Made by a program: the position numbers and the translations under genes. 64,000 nucleotides of DNA, taken from assembly GCF_000715075.1 (NCBI RefSeq), contig NC_134089.1, positions 65,454,697-65,518,696 of the forward strand. The letters are read 5' to 3'. Below the pieces are notes generated by a model, which did no database searches, had not been told where the DNA came from, and saw only the letters and a program-made list of their open reading frames with translations. Numbering within the stretch: the stretch's first letter is position 1; each line of letters begins with the position of its first letter. This DNA is from Nicotiana tabacum (taxonomy: Eukaryota; Streptophyta; Magnoliopsida; Solanales; Solanaceae). This document shows, piece after piece, positions 20,971-31,102 of this stretch.

Positions 20971-21022
20971 AGCGCTTGGGTTGTAGGAGCCCCTCCGGAG
21001 TCTGCATACCCCTAGTGAGCGC
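20971..21022 (+). other. 52-bp conserved block with hairpin potential (T1 copy)
   Basis: The block opens agcgcttggg and closes agtgagcgc. The ends pair (GCGCU with AGCGC), an inner hairpin GGGUU...AGCCC is possible, and CTCCGGAG is a perfect palindrome. Equivalent blocks occur in both T2 LTRs (49161-49212 and 55786-55837). Confidence 0.55.
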
Positions 21023-21050
21023 GGTTACCCTAAGTGAGTGATATGAGATA

Positions 21051-21165
21051 TGCCCGAGCGGCTGTATACGAGTGATTGTAAGGTTTTCCCGAGGGGCTAT
21101 ATATGAGTAATGTTCTGCCCGAGGGGCTGCTTATGAGTGATGTTTTGCCCGAGGGGCTGTTTATT
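21051..21165 (+). repeat. 30-35-bp tandem repeat in the T1 LTR
   Basis: Four units start with t(g/t)cccgag(g/c)ggct at 21051, 21086, 21116 and 21146, followed by a variable tatgagt-gatgtt tail. Related units occur in the T2 LTR at 49335-49400. Confidence 0.75.
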
Positions 21166-21383
21166 ATTTTCATCACTTTTACTCTCTTTTGCATTGAACA
21201 TCTATTGAAAACCGTTGAAAAATATCTTCAAATGAATTTTACTGAAAACTAGATTTTTTAAATGAGATGATTTGACTCACATACTGATTTTAAAGCATGT
21301 TATAATTTCTGAGATTTCATGATGTGGACTTTATGTGTTTTACTGCTCGTCACTACTACTCAGTCTTTATTTACTGTTATTAT

Positions 21384-21689
21384 TGTTACACTCCATGTTT
21401 TTGTACATGAGAGTACGTCGTAAGTCAATTAATGTAAGCTCACAAATGAGATCATCTTTGAAAGCACATAAAGTAATTTAATCATTCTATTATGGAGGTT
21501 ACAAATATTTAAGATCATGGATAACAAGTGCCAAGATGGTTGAAAGGCTTAAAATCTAAATAAATTGAAGAAAATAAATTCCGTCAAATGACGACATGTT
21601 GGGAATGTTATAAAATGTACTTTTGGGGTCATATTAGGGTGCTTAACATGATAAGGAGGTTATTTTATGAGTTATTTTAGTCTTATGAT
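21384..21689 (+). repeat. N 5' LTR, left fragment
   Basis: TGTTACACTCCATG to tcttatgat matches 31103-31408 of the 3' LTR across its length, with scattered transitions. Confidence 0.9.
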
Positions 21690-22426
21690 TGTATACGGTA
21701 AAATCGGAGGATCCAATTTTCGATCATTACGACGCCCAGTAAGCACGTTGTCGAAGGCTCGAAGCTACGATCGAGATTCATACCTGAAGGGCTATCGACA
21801 CCCGACCTCGGGGCAATATAGACCGATGGTTATGGCGAAAAGGTGGGAAGTTCCCAAGGTACGTAGCTAGAGCTGGCAATGCCTAGTAGGCTAGTTCAAA
21901 CCCGGATCAAGGCTTTAAATGGATGTACCAGCCCCATATCTTTGTAATAAATGTATTTGTACTATGTTAGGATTCCCCCTCATATAAAAAGGGGATCCTT
22001 GTCATTTTGTAAACGTCTGATGCTCAATATTGAATACACATGAACATTCTCTATGCTCTCTAACATATTCTCTTGATCTCATTACTCGCATTTATTGCTT
22101 ATATTCGTTGTGTTCTATTTATTGTTCTTCATTTATTGCTTATTATTGGCCAAAAAGAGTCATCATTGATTTTATTATAACAGTTAGTCATCCATCGACT
22201 ACCCTAGGCGGGATATCAGATCCGACCTCGAGGCCCCGAATAAGCAAGCTCGATGCCCTGATTATTAACCATTCAATTTGATTATCACCTTGTTCTCAAG
22301 CTCTTATATTGTTTCGAAGTCTTTCACTTAGCATCTACTGCCTAACCAACTATCATAAAAATAGATTACATATTTTTAGAACCACAAAATTAAATTTAAT
22401 TGTAATTACCATTTTCAAGATAAACA
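21690..22426 (+). repeat. element B 5' LTR (737 bp)
   Basis: It begins TGTATACGGTAAAATCGG and ends TCAAGATAAACA. A TATA-like catataaaaa lies at 21981-21990. The adjacent leader holds ggcatccaccgtggggct at 22431-22448, the presumed primer-binding region. Confidence 0.88.
21981..21990 (+). promoter_or_regulatory. TATA box of the element B LTR
   Basis: catataaaaa flanked by gattccccct and ggggatcctt; the equivalent position in A also has a TATA box. Confidence 0.6.
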
Positions 22427-22543
22427 GTTTGGCATCCACCGTGGGGCTAAAAATAATAGTGATTATTTTATTGCTGGTTCACTCCATAATGCAAGTTATC
22501 TTTCACACTTTTTCTTGTCCAAGATCTTTGCTTTCAGGTCAAA

Positions 22544-23750
22544 ATGTCTAACTCAGTGAATGCATATGAAAACAACGGTCTTGAGGACCACTGAGAGAAT
22601 GGTGTAGCTGTTCCAGGTATTGGCGCACCACCACTAAACCCTGGGGACGCGCTAGATCCCCCGCAGATGTGGTCTCACGTGATGCCCAACACGTCAATAT
22701 AAGCTCCCATACTAACAGGAGTGTACGCCAAGGAGACCAACTAGAAGCTCAAAAAACCCTAGTTAGGGGAGAACTGTAGGTTAGCCTTCATGTTATTTTT
22801 GAAATGTTACAGGCACAACAGCTGGCGATTTCTCAGCTACAAAGTCACCAGAAAACTCCCATCACGATAGCACCGGGAATGGCTCCCCCAGCCGAGAAGG
22901 TACTGGAAAGATCAAGCAACAACGGGTTGGCAACCGACCACGCCATCGTAAAGATACTAGAGGACCTCACAAAGAGGATCGAGTAGGGCGAGAAGAAGAT
23001 AGAAGCCAATGACAAGAAGGTAGAGACCTACAATTCTAGGGTCGATCAAATTCCGGGCGCACCCCCGATTCTGAAAGGTATAGATTCGAAGAAGTTTGTA
23101 CAAAAGACATTCCCACAAGAAGCAGCCCCAAAACCCATTCCTAAGAAGTTCATAATGCCCGAGCTTTCAAAGTACAACGGAACCTCGGATCCCAAAGAAC
23201 ACGTCACTGCCTACACTTGTGCAGTGAAGGGCAACGACCTAAGGGATGACGAGGTCGAGTTCGTCCTACTAAAAAGGTTCGGTGAGACGCTCTCAAAAGG
23301 GGCAATGATGTGTTATCACAACCTAGCCCCAAACTCGATAGATTCATTTGCCGTGATGGTAGATTCTTTTATAAAGGCACATGTTGGTGCCATCAAAGTA
23401 GCTAAGAGGAAATCCGACGTCTTCAAAATCAAGCAAAGGGAGAATGAGATGCTGCAAGAGTTCGTATCTCGCTTTCAAATGGAACGAATGGAACTACCAC
23501 CGGTGTCCGACGACTGGGCGGTGCAGGTCGTCACTCAAGGTTTGAACGAGTGAAGCTCGATAGCTTCGAAGCATCTAAAGTAGAACTTAGCCAAATATCT
23601 CGCCATGACTTGGCTGGACGTCCACAAACGATACCAATCAAAGATTAGGGTCGAGGACGACCAACTAGGAGCCCCCTCGGGCTCGGTATATCCTAACAGG
23701 CTTCTAGCAAAGGAGTCAAAGCTGAGTAAAGAGAGATAAACCATACACTA
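22544..23750 (+). pseudogene. gag: element B gag polyprotein, degenerate
   Basis: The start MSNSVNAYENNGLEDH at 22544 is homologous to the A start and is followed by a TGA at 22592. The N-terminal part includes QQLAISQLQSHQKTP (about 22816) and an acidic/basic helix DLTKRIE, then a stop. The capsid domain (23155-23553) reads MPELSKYNGTSDPKEHV, then KGAMMCYHNLAPNSIDSFA and EFVSRFQMERMELPPV, ending at a TGA (23551-23553) where A reads NERSLVASK. At least five nonsense changes are visible. It is closely similar to A gag. Confidence 0.87.
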
Positions 23751-23762
23751 AAGATAAAAGAA

Positions 23763-24815
23763 ATGCCCCAAGGCGCAACATACCCCGCAATGACTGGAGG
23801 ATGGATCAAGGCTAGAATCCTTAGGGATTTGTTAACAGAGCTGGATTCGATAGGCACACAGGACCGACGGAGGCACCCCGCTTATCATAATACAACTTCA
23901 ATGTTGACGTTTCAGACATCATATATGCCATCAGTAAAATCAGAGACACCAGGTGGCCAAGGCCTGTACAATCAGATCTTTCACAATGAAATCAATCATA
24001 CCTTAGTGTGCAAATTTCACAACACGCATGGCCACAGGACCGGGGATTGCCGGCAACTCCGGGAAGAAGTATCCCGACTACTCAACAAAGGTCACCTCCG
24101 AGAATTCCTCAGTGACCAGGCCAAAAATCAGTTCCGGGAAAGAGAGGCGACCAAGAAGAACGAAATAAATGAGCCACAACATGTCATCCACATGATCTTG
24201 GGAGGCATCGATGCTCCACAAGAACCTATGATCAGCAGAACAAAAATATCCATCACCAGAGAAAAGCGAACTCGAGGTTACATACCCGAGGACTCTCTCA
24301 CATTCAATGACAAGGACTTCGAGACCTTGTCTCAGCCTCACAACGACACACTGGTAATCTTTTTCCTTGTAAATACATTTCAAATTAGACATGTAATTGT
24401 GGATCCAGGTAGCTCGGCCAATATTATCAGGTCAAGGGTGGTAGAGCAGCTCAGACTACTTTACCAAATTGTGCACTCCTCTCGAGTCCTCAACGGGTTC
24501 AACATGGCAAGTAAAACAACAAAACGGGAAATTACCCTCCCAGTCAATATGGCCGGCACAATCTAAAATGCCAAATTCCATGTCATTGAAGGAGACATGA
24601 GATACAACGCCTTATTCGGGAGGCCATGGATACACTACATGAGAGCATTACCATCCACCCTCCATCAAATGATGAAATTCCCGACAAAGGATGGGGTAAA
24701 AGTCGTCTACGGGGAACAACATGTGGCAAAAGAGATGTTTGCGATGCACGATGTGACACCAACACCAATACCTCCACCATCGAAGGAGATGAAGGATAAG
24801 AAAACAGTAAGGTAG
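23763..24815 (+). pseudogene. pro: element B zinc knuckle and aspartic protease
   Basis: One long frame has a single TAA at 24564-24566 (a likely CAA change inside AGTxQNAKFHV). It contains an intact zinc knuckle CKFHNTHGHRTGDC (24009-24050), the linker RGYIPEDSLTFNDKD and the protease active site IVDPGSSANIIRS (Asp codon at about 24402). The block [19 protein letters not shown] lies at 24600-24660. It ends [18 protein letters not shown] at 24813-24815. This is the best preserved gene of the family in the window. No RT follows. Confidence 0.87.
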
Positions 24816-25379
24816 CGATAACTAGCTACTTTCTCTGCTACACCTGACTAAACAAAACAAAGGACCGTACCCAATCCTCGTAACAAATGCTTGAATCACA
24901 TCGAGGTCCGAAGCGCCATCAGCACAAAGGTATGGTCATCTCCCTTTTTTAGTTACATTTTATACTAACCTGAATATAGGTATCTGATCAAAACGGCCGA
25001 TGCGCTTTCCAATTTGAAGGCCTTAGGTTCCAACAGCATAAGTCACACTTTTTTCCTTCGATCGGATTTTTATCCCAAGAAGGGTTTTACTGGGAAGGTT
25101 TTTAATGAGGCAGCATCTATATGTTACCTAAGGAAAACTCAACAAGTATTCAAGGTTTCTTTTGCAATCAACCTCGAATATTGGGGGGCATCCCCTCGAA
25201 AGGTTACCTACTCAGAGAAGTCAAGATGCGCTAAATGGGGTCCCGATAGGAAAATAATATACCGGTCCAAATGGTCGAACGAATCGTGTCCGTATAGAAT
25301 AACTGATCCCTTAACAGTGAAAACATGTATACTTGTACCAAGTAATCAAAGAATACTTTCTGAAGCATTTCATGTTTCA
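24816..25379 (+). other. element B, non-coding region after protease
   Basis: It matches the reverse complement of 12640-13178 in element A (ctttttccttcgatcgg, then aagggttttactgg and ggggggcatcccc). Single-frame openings here are interrupted in A, so I do not call a gene. Confidence 0.65.
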
Positions 25380-25870
25380 AAGAAGCTCGGTGTTTTTGCA
25401 AAAACGGCTCCTAGGCCAAAAGCGCTCCGAACACTCGGGTACTGGCATCAACAACTCAAAGTTGTATGACCTCTAGGTCGAAGCTTCAAACTCATAAGCC
25501 CTCAATGAGGCAACATCAAGATCACAAAATGGCCCAGAGCCAAAAATGCCCTGAACACTTGGGGACTGGCGTCAATAACTCGATGCCGTATGACCCCCAT
25601 ATCGGAGCTTCAAACTCGTAAGCCCTCAATGAGGCAACATCAAGATCACAAAATGGCCCCAGAGCCAAAAACGTCTCAAACACTCGGGGATTGGTGTTGA
25701 AAACTCAAGGCCACATAACCTCCCGGTCGGAAACTCCGAAATTGTAATCCCTCGAAGAGGCAATACAAAGTTTATAAGTAATGGCTCTTGAGCCAAGAAA
25801 CTTTCGATGACGCGGAGACTACCGCCTATCGCCACCCCCATCGACTTACCAAAACTCGAGGCAATAAGAC
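25380..25870 (+). repeat. 124-126-bp tandem repeat in element B
   Basis: The phrase ccctcaatgagg starts at 25499 and 25623, with a diverged copy at 25749, each followed by caacatcaagatcacaaaatgg or relatives, then by (g/a)gccaaaaa and cactcggggactgg. This makes three to four imperfect units, shared with A at 12180-12640. Confidence 0.8.
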
Positions 25871-26360
25871 CACATGCGGGCAGCCTTGGTCTCATAAGAC
25901 TTATATAAGGCAGCAACAATAATTGTAAGACCTCAAGCTAGGCATGAACCACACTTGTACCAAGTGACCAAAACTGTAAGACCTCGAGCAAGGCATGAAC
26001 CATACATGTACCAAGTGACGAAAACTGTAAGAACTCAAAGGTGTGTAAAAATTTGTAAGCCCTTACAAAAGGCATAATCCCGATCTTAAAGTTAAGGCTA
26101 TACATCGAACTTGTAAAACACCTAAAAAGGCATAGCCTCGATATAGATGCCGAAACTACTTCACTCGGGGATTGAAAGGCTCCGGAAAAACACAATGACT
26201 TGGGTCACAAGGTTGTACTAGCCAAACTAACGCGACTCGGGGACGCCTGACCGTCACTATAAAATCACAGGCCTTCAATTACTTCGAATTTACTTCAAAA
26301 AAACGGTTAAACAAGCTACATTCGACATAGGAAAAAGAGCTTCTACCATGTTAGCTCCAC
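25871..26360 (+). other. element B, tail up to the truncation point
   Basis: Non-coding. It includes two close copies of gacctcgagcaaggcatgaacca and gtaccaagtgac around 25930-26020 (period about 50 bp). The last 90 bp match 12100-12190 of A in reverse complement, which places the truncation just before the 50-bp repeat array and aORF seen in A. Confidence 0.65.
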
Positions 26361-26502
26361 GTTATTTTCAGACGATCCAGAATATGGCCTCATTGGCCTA
26401 AGTTAAGGGTTACCCCTCCAGAGTTCATAGTTATAGAGTGGTACGATCTGGCCGAGTACGACACCGGGTGTTGGCCATGCCTCTTCAAGTTAGGGCGTGA
26501 CA
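26361..26502 (+). repeat. N 5' LTR, right fragment
   Basis: gttattttcagacgatccag to gggcgtgaca matches the last 143 bp of the N 3' LTR (33479-33621). Confidence 0.9.
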
Positions 26503-26506
26503 AGCT

Positions 26507-26517
26507 TGGTATCAGAG
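26507..26517 (+). promoter_or_regulatory. N primer-binding site, initiator-Met tRNA type
   Basis: tggtatcagag lies 4 bases after the LTR end. This is the usual start of a plant primer site complementary to the 3' end of initiator methionine tRNA. T2 has the same motif at 50276. Confidence 0.8.
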
Positions 26518-29024
26518 TAGTTCTGTCCTAGGGAGTGTACAAGCTATGTCTGGTAGAGGCTTGTTTATAGATGTGTTGTATACCACATTATATAAATAGG
26601 AAGCTACAAGGCATTTTGGAGTATGTTACCCTTCTTTCAAATCGACATCGTGCTATAGAGCTGAGTCATAAGAGCTCGAGCCACAACTTATGTTTGCTAA
26701 TTATAGAGATGCTTGCAATTTGAAAAATTGTATCTAGCCAGAGGGCTACAATAATAGCAGGTTAGGGCTCTTGTAGAGAGAGAATTCTTGACAATGTGGC
26801 CCAGTTTGAGGCGCTATCAGATTGTGCAAACCGGATGTGCAAATTTCCTTCTTAAGACCCTAAGACGGGAATATCTAATATACCCCGCGAATAGCAGGCC
26901 ATGAGAGTATTAGAAGGTAAAAGTATAAGTTTTACCAGATAATTGAAGCAAGGTGGAGAAGGGTACGAGGTACCCAGTTAGTAAAGATTATCAATTTTTA
27001 AAATTCAGGCAGAGAAATATAAGTATTTGAGTTACCGTCAACAGTAACAGAAGTATGTACAATTGGCCACACCCATCTTAGTTATGCCTCGTGGGAGCTA
27101 ACATTTATTATTTAAGAGAAAGATGGGACATCAGGATCCAGTTGGGGTTAGAGTAACCCAAAATGGTGGATGGATTGTGATCATTAGCTAAAATTCTTGA
27201 AGAATAGTGCAAACGTGGTAATAGATCTCCTTATGAGATACTCAAGTGGTGCACTCCAGAATAGAACAGTTAGATATGAATAATAGAATGTCCAGAAAAA
27301 TTTCAAAAGACATGCAGTGGAATCCTAGAAGGGATAAATATTTACCTTTGTATGGATCCTGTCCCTAATAAAGAGATAATGCTAGGCGACCCGAAGAGCC
27401 AGTGGATAGAGAAAGGGGAGCTAAAAGCAAAAGAAAGTTTTGTTGAAGTTTTTAGAATCAGTAATAAATAGAGATATTAGCAAGAGAATAAGAAGAGAGT
27501 AAATAAAGCATTATGAGTAAGATGTGATAAAAGGGTGGTAACGGTAAATCATAATATGATATGATGAAAGAGTCTATAGTCAAGTGAAGGAAAAGACTCT
27601 AGGTGACAGACCTTGAGACAATAAAAGAGGATAGATCAAAAGTCATATCCTCATTTCGAGAAATGAGTTGGTGAGTCCAATGTGATTATTATAACAAAAA
27701 TTTAGACCCCCGAAGTAAAAGGAATCAACATGGGCTAGTGAATAAGATAAACTGAACATCAATTAGGGATCGAATGATGTGATAATAGTCTACATCAAGA
27801 GAATTTCAACGATCGCATTCCAGTAATAATAAAATGGACAACATATGAATAACCTTTAGAGGTCATTCAGGAAGACACTCCCCCAAACCAAAAACTTTGA
27901 GCAAAATTAAGCTTAAGGGACTAAGTGTGCCAGTTACGCTAGGTGTCATCCTTGTGCATAAGGAATTAACTTATCCTTGATAGAGAAGGGTCACTGAAAG
28001 GCGAGTAAGAGTTAGTGAAGACGTGAAAACACGCCAAAGATGAAGAGGTAACCCATATATAGGTAAATCTTCAAAGCACGAAATGCTAGTACATCCCAAA
28101 ATGAGGGAAGACAATGTGATATGGCAGTAAGTCGGAGTTATGTAGTTCAAGTAACTATGGAATAGTAAAGAAAGAATGTCGTAAAAAGGCGAAAAGAATG
28201 AGATTGCATTTATTCAGATACAATAGATATGTTACGACTACAGAACATTATTCAAGCACGATGTTGGGAGATGCAGTAAGGGTTCCCACACCAGATGTTA
28301 TTGATAAATAGGTGCCAATGAACATTTGATATATTAGGAGCCAGTGCAAAAGGTAAGTTAAAACAAAAGACATAACCCAAGAGAGGTTACACAGAATATA
28401 AATATGAGCATGGACTGACAAGTAGTTAGTATTGATTCAGAAAGAGCTTGGTTATGGCTACACAAGAGGTCTCAGATAAATTAGTATATCATGTAAGATA
28501 AATGTAGTGAAACCCAACATAGGAAATCCGGTCTCTCAGATACGACATCGTAATCCTTGCGAAATATTCAGATAGGAGTTGGGGTAGTAAAAGGTACAGT
28601 ATAAGTGTTACGGAAATAAAAGAGAGTGCCACTAAGGAGACAACTAAAATTTCAATTCAAAAGCAAACCTACGAGCACAAGGTCGCGGAGCTAAGTAACT
28701 AAGGATAATGATAGGCGAGTAAGAACATCAGAAATTCCATAGGGTATACAATGTAATAAGCTCGCAGCTTTACAAAAGTAAGAGGATCATCTCTAAGCAC
28801 TGCAACGAAGGACTAGCTGAGGAAATAAGGAACAAGGCTTCAACATAAGCATAGTGACCTAAATAAATAATGGTCTTGTAACAACACTCTCACTATAACA
28901 TCGTATGCACTCTATAAGAAAGTGGTACCTATTGTGACTAAGGAACTGAAAGTAAAATCCAAAGTAATATTCGAGATCATATGAGTCGCACAAAATTCCA
29001 ATATACGTGGGCACTAAGATAAGA

Positions 29025-29114
29025 CAAGTATTTGTGCAACAAGAGTCAGAACGACCAAGAAAAGTAAGATAATCCAAGTATTCATGCAACAAGAGTCAGA
29101 ACGACCAAGAAAAG
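29025..29114 (+). repeat. 50-bp tandem duplication in the N interior
   Basis: caagta-tt-tgcaacaagagtcag and the following acgaccaagaaaag occur at 29025-29064 and again at 29075-29114 with one or two differences. Confidence 0.9.
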
Positions 29115-31102
29115 GAATTGCTTACTTTTAACGAAAGCTGAGAAAGCACAAGAGGAATTATTCGATCTATGATCCATAGTAGTTACGTTATGAACACACT
29201 TAAGATTTTGGAGTGTTATCCATACAGCATATATGTTGACAACGATACAGCTATATGAGACTCCAGTATAAGTTAAAAGAATTGAGTCCACATCACAGAC
29301 AAAATCTTGAATTGCTAAAAGGTTATATCATGGATGTTCCATAGAGTCCACGAGGGGCTAAAGTTATAACTAATACCCTGAGTCGCAGATCAAAAGATAT
29401 CGTAAGCCTAATTAAAGGCTGAGATAGAAGAGGAAACTAAAGAGTTACATCAACTAAGTAAATTAGGAGTCTAATTACTAGACCAAGATAATTATAGAAA
29501 TCGTGATTGAGAACATTGCAGAATCACCCTTAATATCAGATGTACAAGAAAGATAGTACAATAGTCATAGACTATAATGACTCTACGATAAATCTAGTTA
29601 GAAGAGTACTAGCCTCATAAGAAATCAGTATGAATCTCCCACCGGATTGTGTATGCACCAGAGGTGCAAGTATTGTAGTAGAGCTTCAAGTTGTGGATGT
29701 GAATTCCACCTATATGGAAGGGAGGTTATGAAAGAGATAGAATATATGATGCGAGATCTAAATGTAAGTAAGATAAAGGTAATGAAGGTACGTGATACTC
29801 AAGTGCAGAAGCTTGGTAATAGTCCAGACTTCATATAGAGGGCTAGAAACGTATCCTCCACCCTATGGTTTCCAGGTACTGGCAGGTCTTGTTAAGAGAG
29901 TACAGAAGAGCTAGAGATGGCGTGATGTTTTGCTTGAGGTTCCAGAATAGCATAAGGAAATGTATGGTTCTATAAAGTGAAAGGAAGGTTGTGAGTACCA
30001 TAAATAGATATGTGTAGGTCGCAAGCTAAAGTATGGTAGAGCAACAAGGTTTTAGGTGGACATGAGTAAGGATAAGAAAATGTGAGTGAGAAGGTGATGA
30101 GAATAGGTAAGTCCTCGGGATTAAACCCATCACAACAAGAGAGTTTATGGTTTCCATAAGTTATAAAAAGCTCCGTATAGCATGAGTGAACTCAGAGGAG
30201 TTCAAGATTAGGAGAATTTAGAAGAGAATGGATTTCATGAATTTCACAGGATTAGAATACCCTCATAAGGTGAATCATGTTGGGATGATATGAAATACGA
30301 TTATTGAAGTATAGTATCGCCCCTAAGTGGATCAAGCAAATCACTTAAGATGTTCCCCAATGAGACGTGAGCCCTAATGGCAATGTATTACGTAAGAGGT
30401 TTCAAGTTATGAGTGGTAGATTAAGATAAACATTAAGCCGAATCAATGATGTATGGATAAAAATTAAAAAGTATAAGAGGAGATTAGGTTGTCATTCTTA
30501 TGATGAACAATAATGAGGAAGTATTAAAGGACTTCAATTTATACATATAGGTTAAGCTACGAGAGAGTAACCTGGAGTTGGGTAGCAAACCTCGCAATAA
30601 TAAACTGAAGTAAGTGTTATGGTGTAGTATAGCCTACCTATATGTAGTAAATCCATAAGGATAAATATACAAGGATATGAAACAAGATATAGCAATAGTC
30701 GTAAGTTCGACAAAGTACCATGCGAAGGACTTCAGTACACCTATAGATGCCTAGAGGGACAGCTTGTCATAGTTCTCTATATATTCACAAAGTGGGTATA
30801 GAGATTAGCTAAAAGCTGGAGGAAATATGAGAGAAGAGTTTCATAGGCACTCGTACAAGGACATAGTCGTACAGGCTACATGACAGAAGGTAGCAATAAA
30901 CGAGATTAGAAGAGTTCTGATCACAGGTCGTGGTGTGAGAAAGAGGCCTAAAGGGGGGAATGCCCTGACCTTTGGATTTCTTCATAGAGTAGTGGCCTAG
31001 AGGGAAAGGATAGTATTAAGATATTCCTAAAAGCTATAAGTTATGAAACTGATAAGCGCATCAGTCAACATTTGAGGAATAATGTTCCAAAGGGGGAAAT
31101 GA

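Larger units (their letters stand above)
18941..21383 (+). repeat. T1 3' LTR, left part
   Basis: It starts TGTAACGACCCGACGGG after the purine tract. It contains a CG motif array (19636-19876), a TATA box (19888-19895), a 52-bp conserved block (20971-21022) and four 30-35-bp units around tgcccgaggggctg (21051-21165). It is cut at 21383 by element N and resumes at 33622. The total LTR is about 2.87 kb, close to the 2.91 kb LTR of T2. Confidence 0.85.
21690..26360 (+). mobile_element. Element B: second copy of the Tat-like gag-protease family, 3'-truncated
   Basis: It carries a 5' LTR of 737 bp, a leader, gag, protease and a 3' non-coding region that matches element A in opposite orientation. 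It stops at 26360, directly against N LTR sequence, without an aORF or 3' LTR. Element A continues past the equivalent point (about 12100) into the aORF, so B has lost its 3' part in a deletion that also removed LTR sequence of N. Confidence 0.85.
26503..31102 (+). pseudogene. pol: N interior with eroded chromovirus pol
   Basis: No long frame survives in 4.6 kb, but patches of pol can be read through many stops. The clearest is RNase H at about 29195-29470: LKI followed by a YPYSIYVDNDT-like block, then a stretch ending in something close to ANTLSRRSKD and, after a gap, LHQLSKLGV-stop-LLD, which line up with the LKIWRHYLYGVHVD...ADALSR...IHQLA layout of Tekay pol. The 5' leader resembles T1-type leaders (tatctggtagaggcttgt-like text near 26546). 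The plus strand is markedly A/G-rich. A purine tract precedes the 3' LTR at about 31089-31102. Confidence 0.6.
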
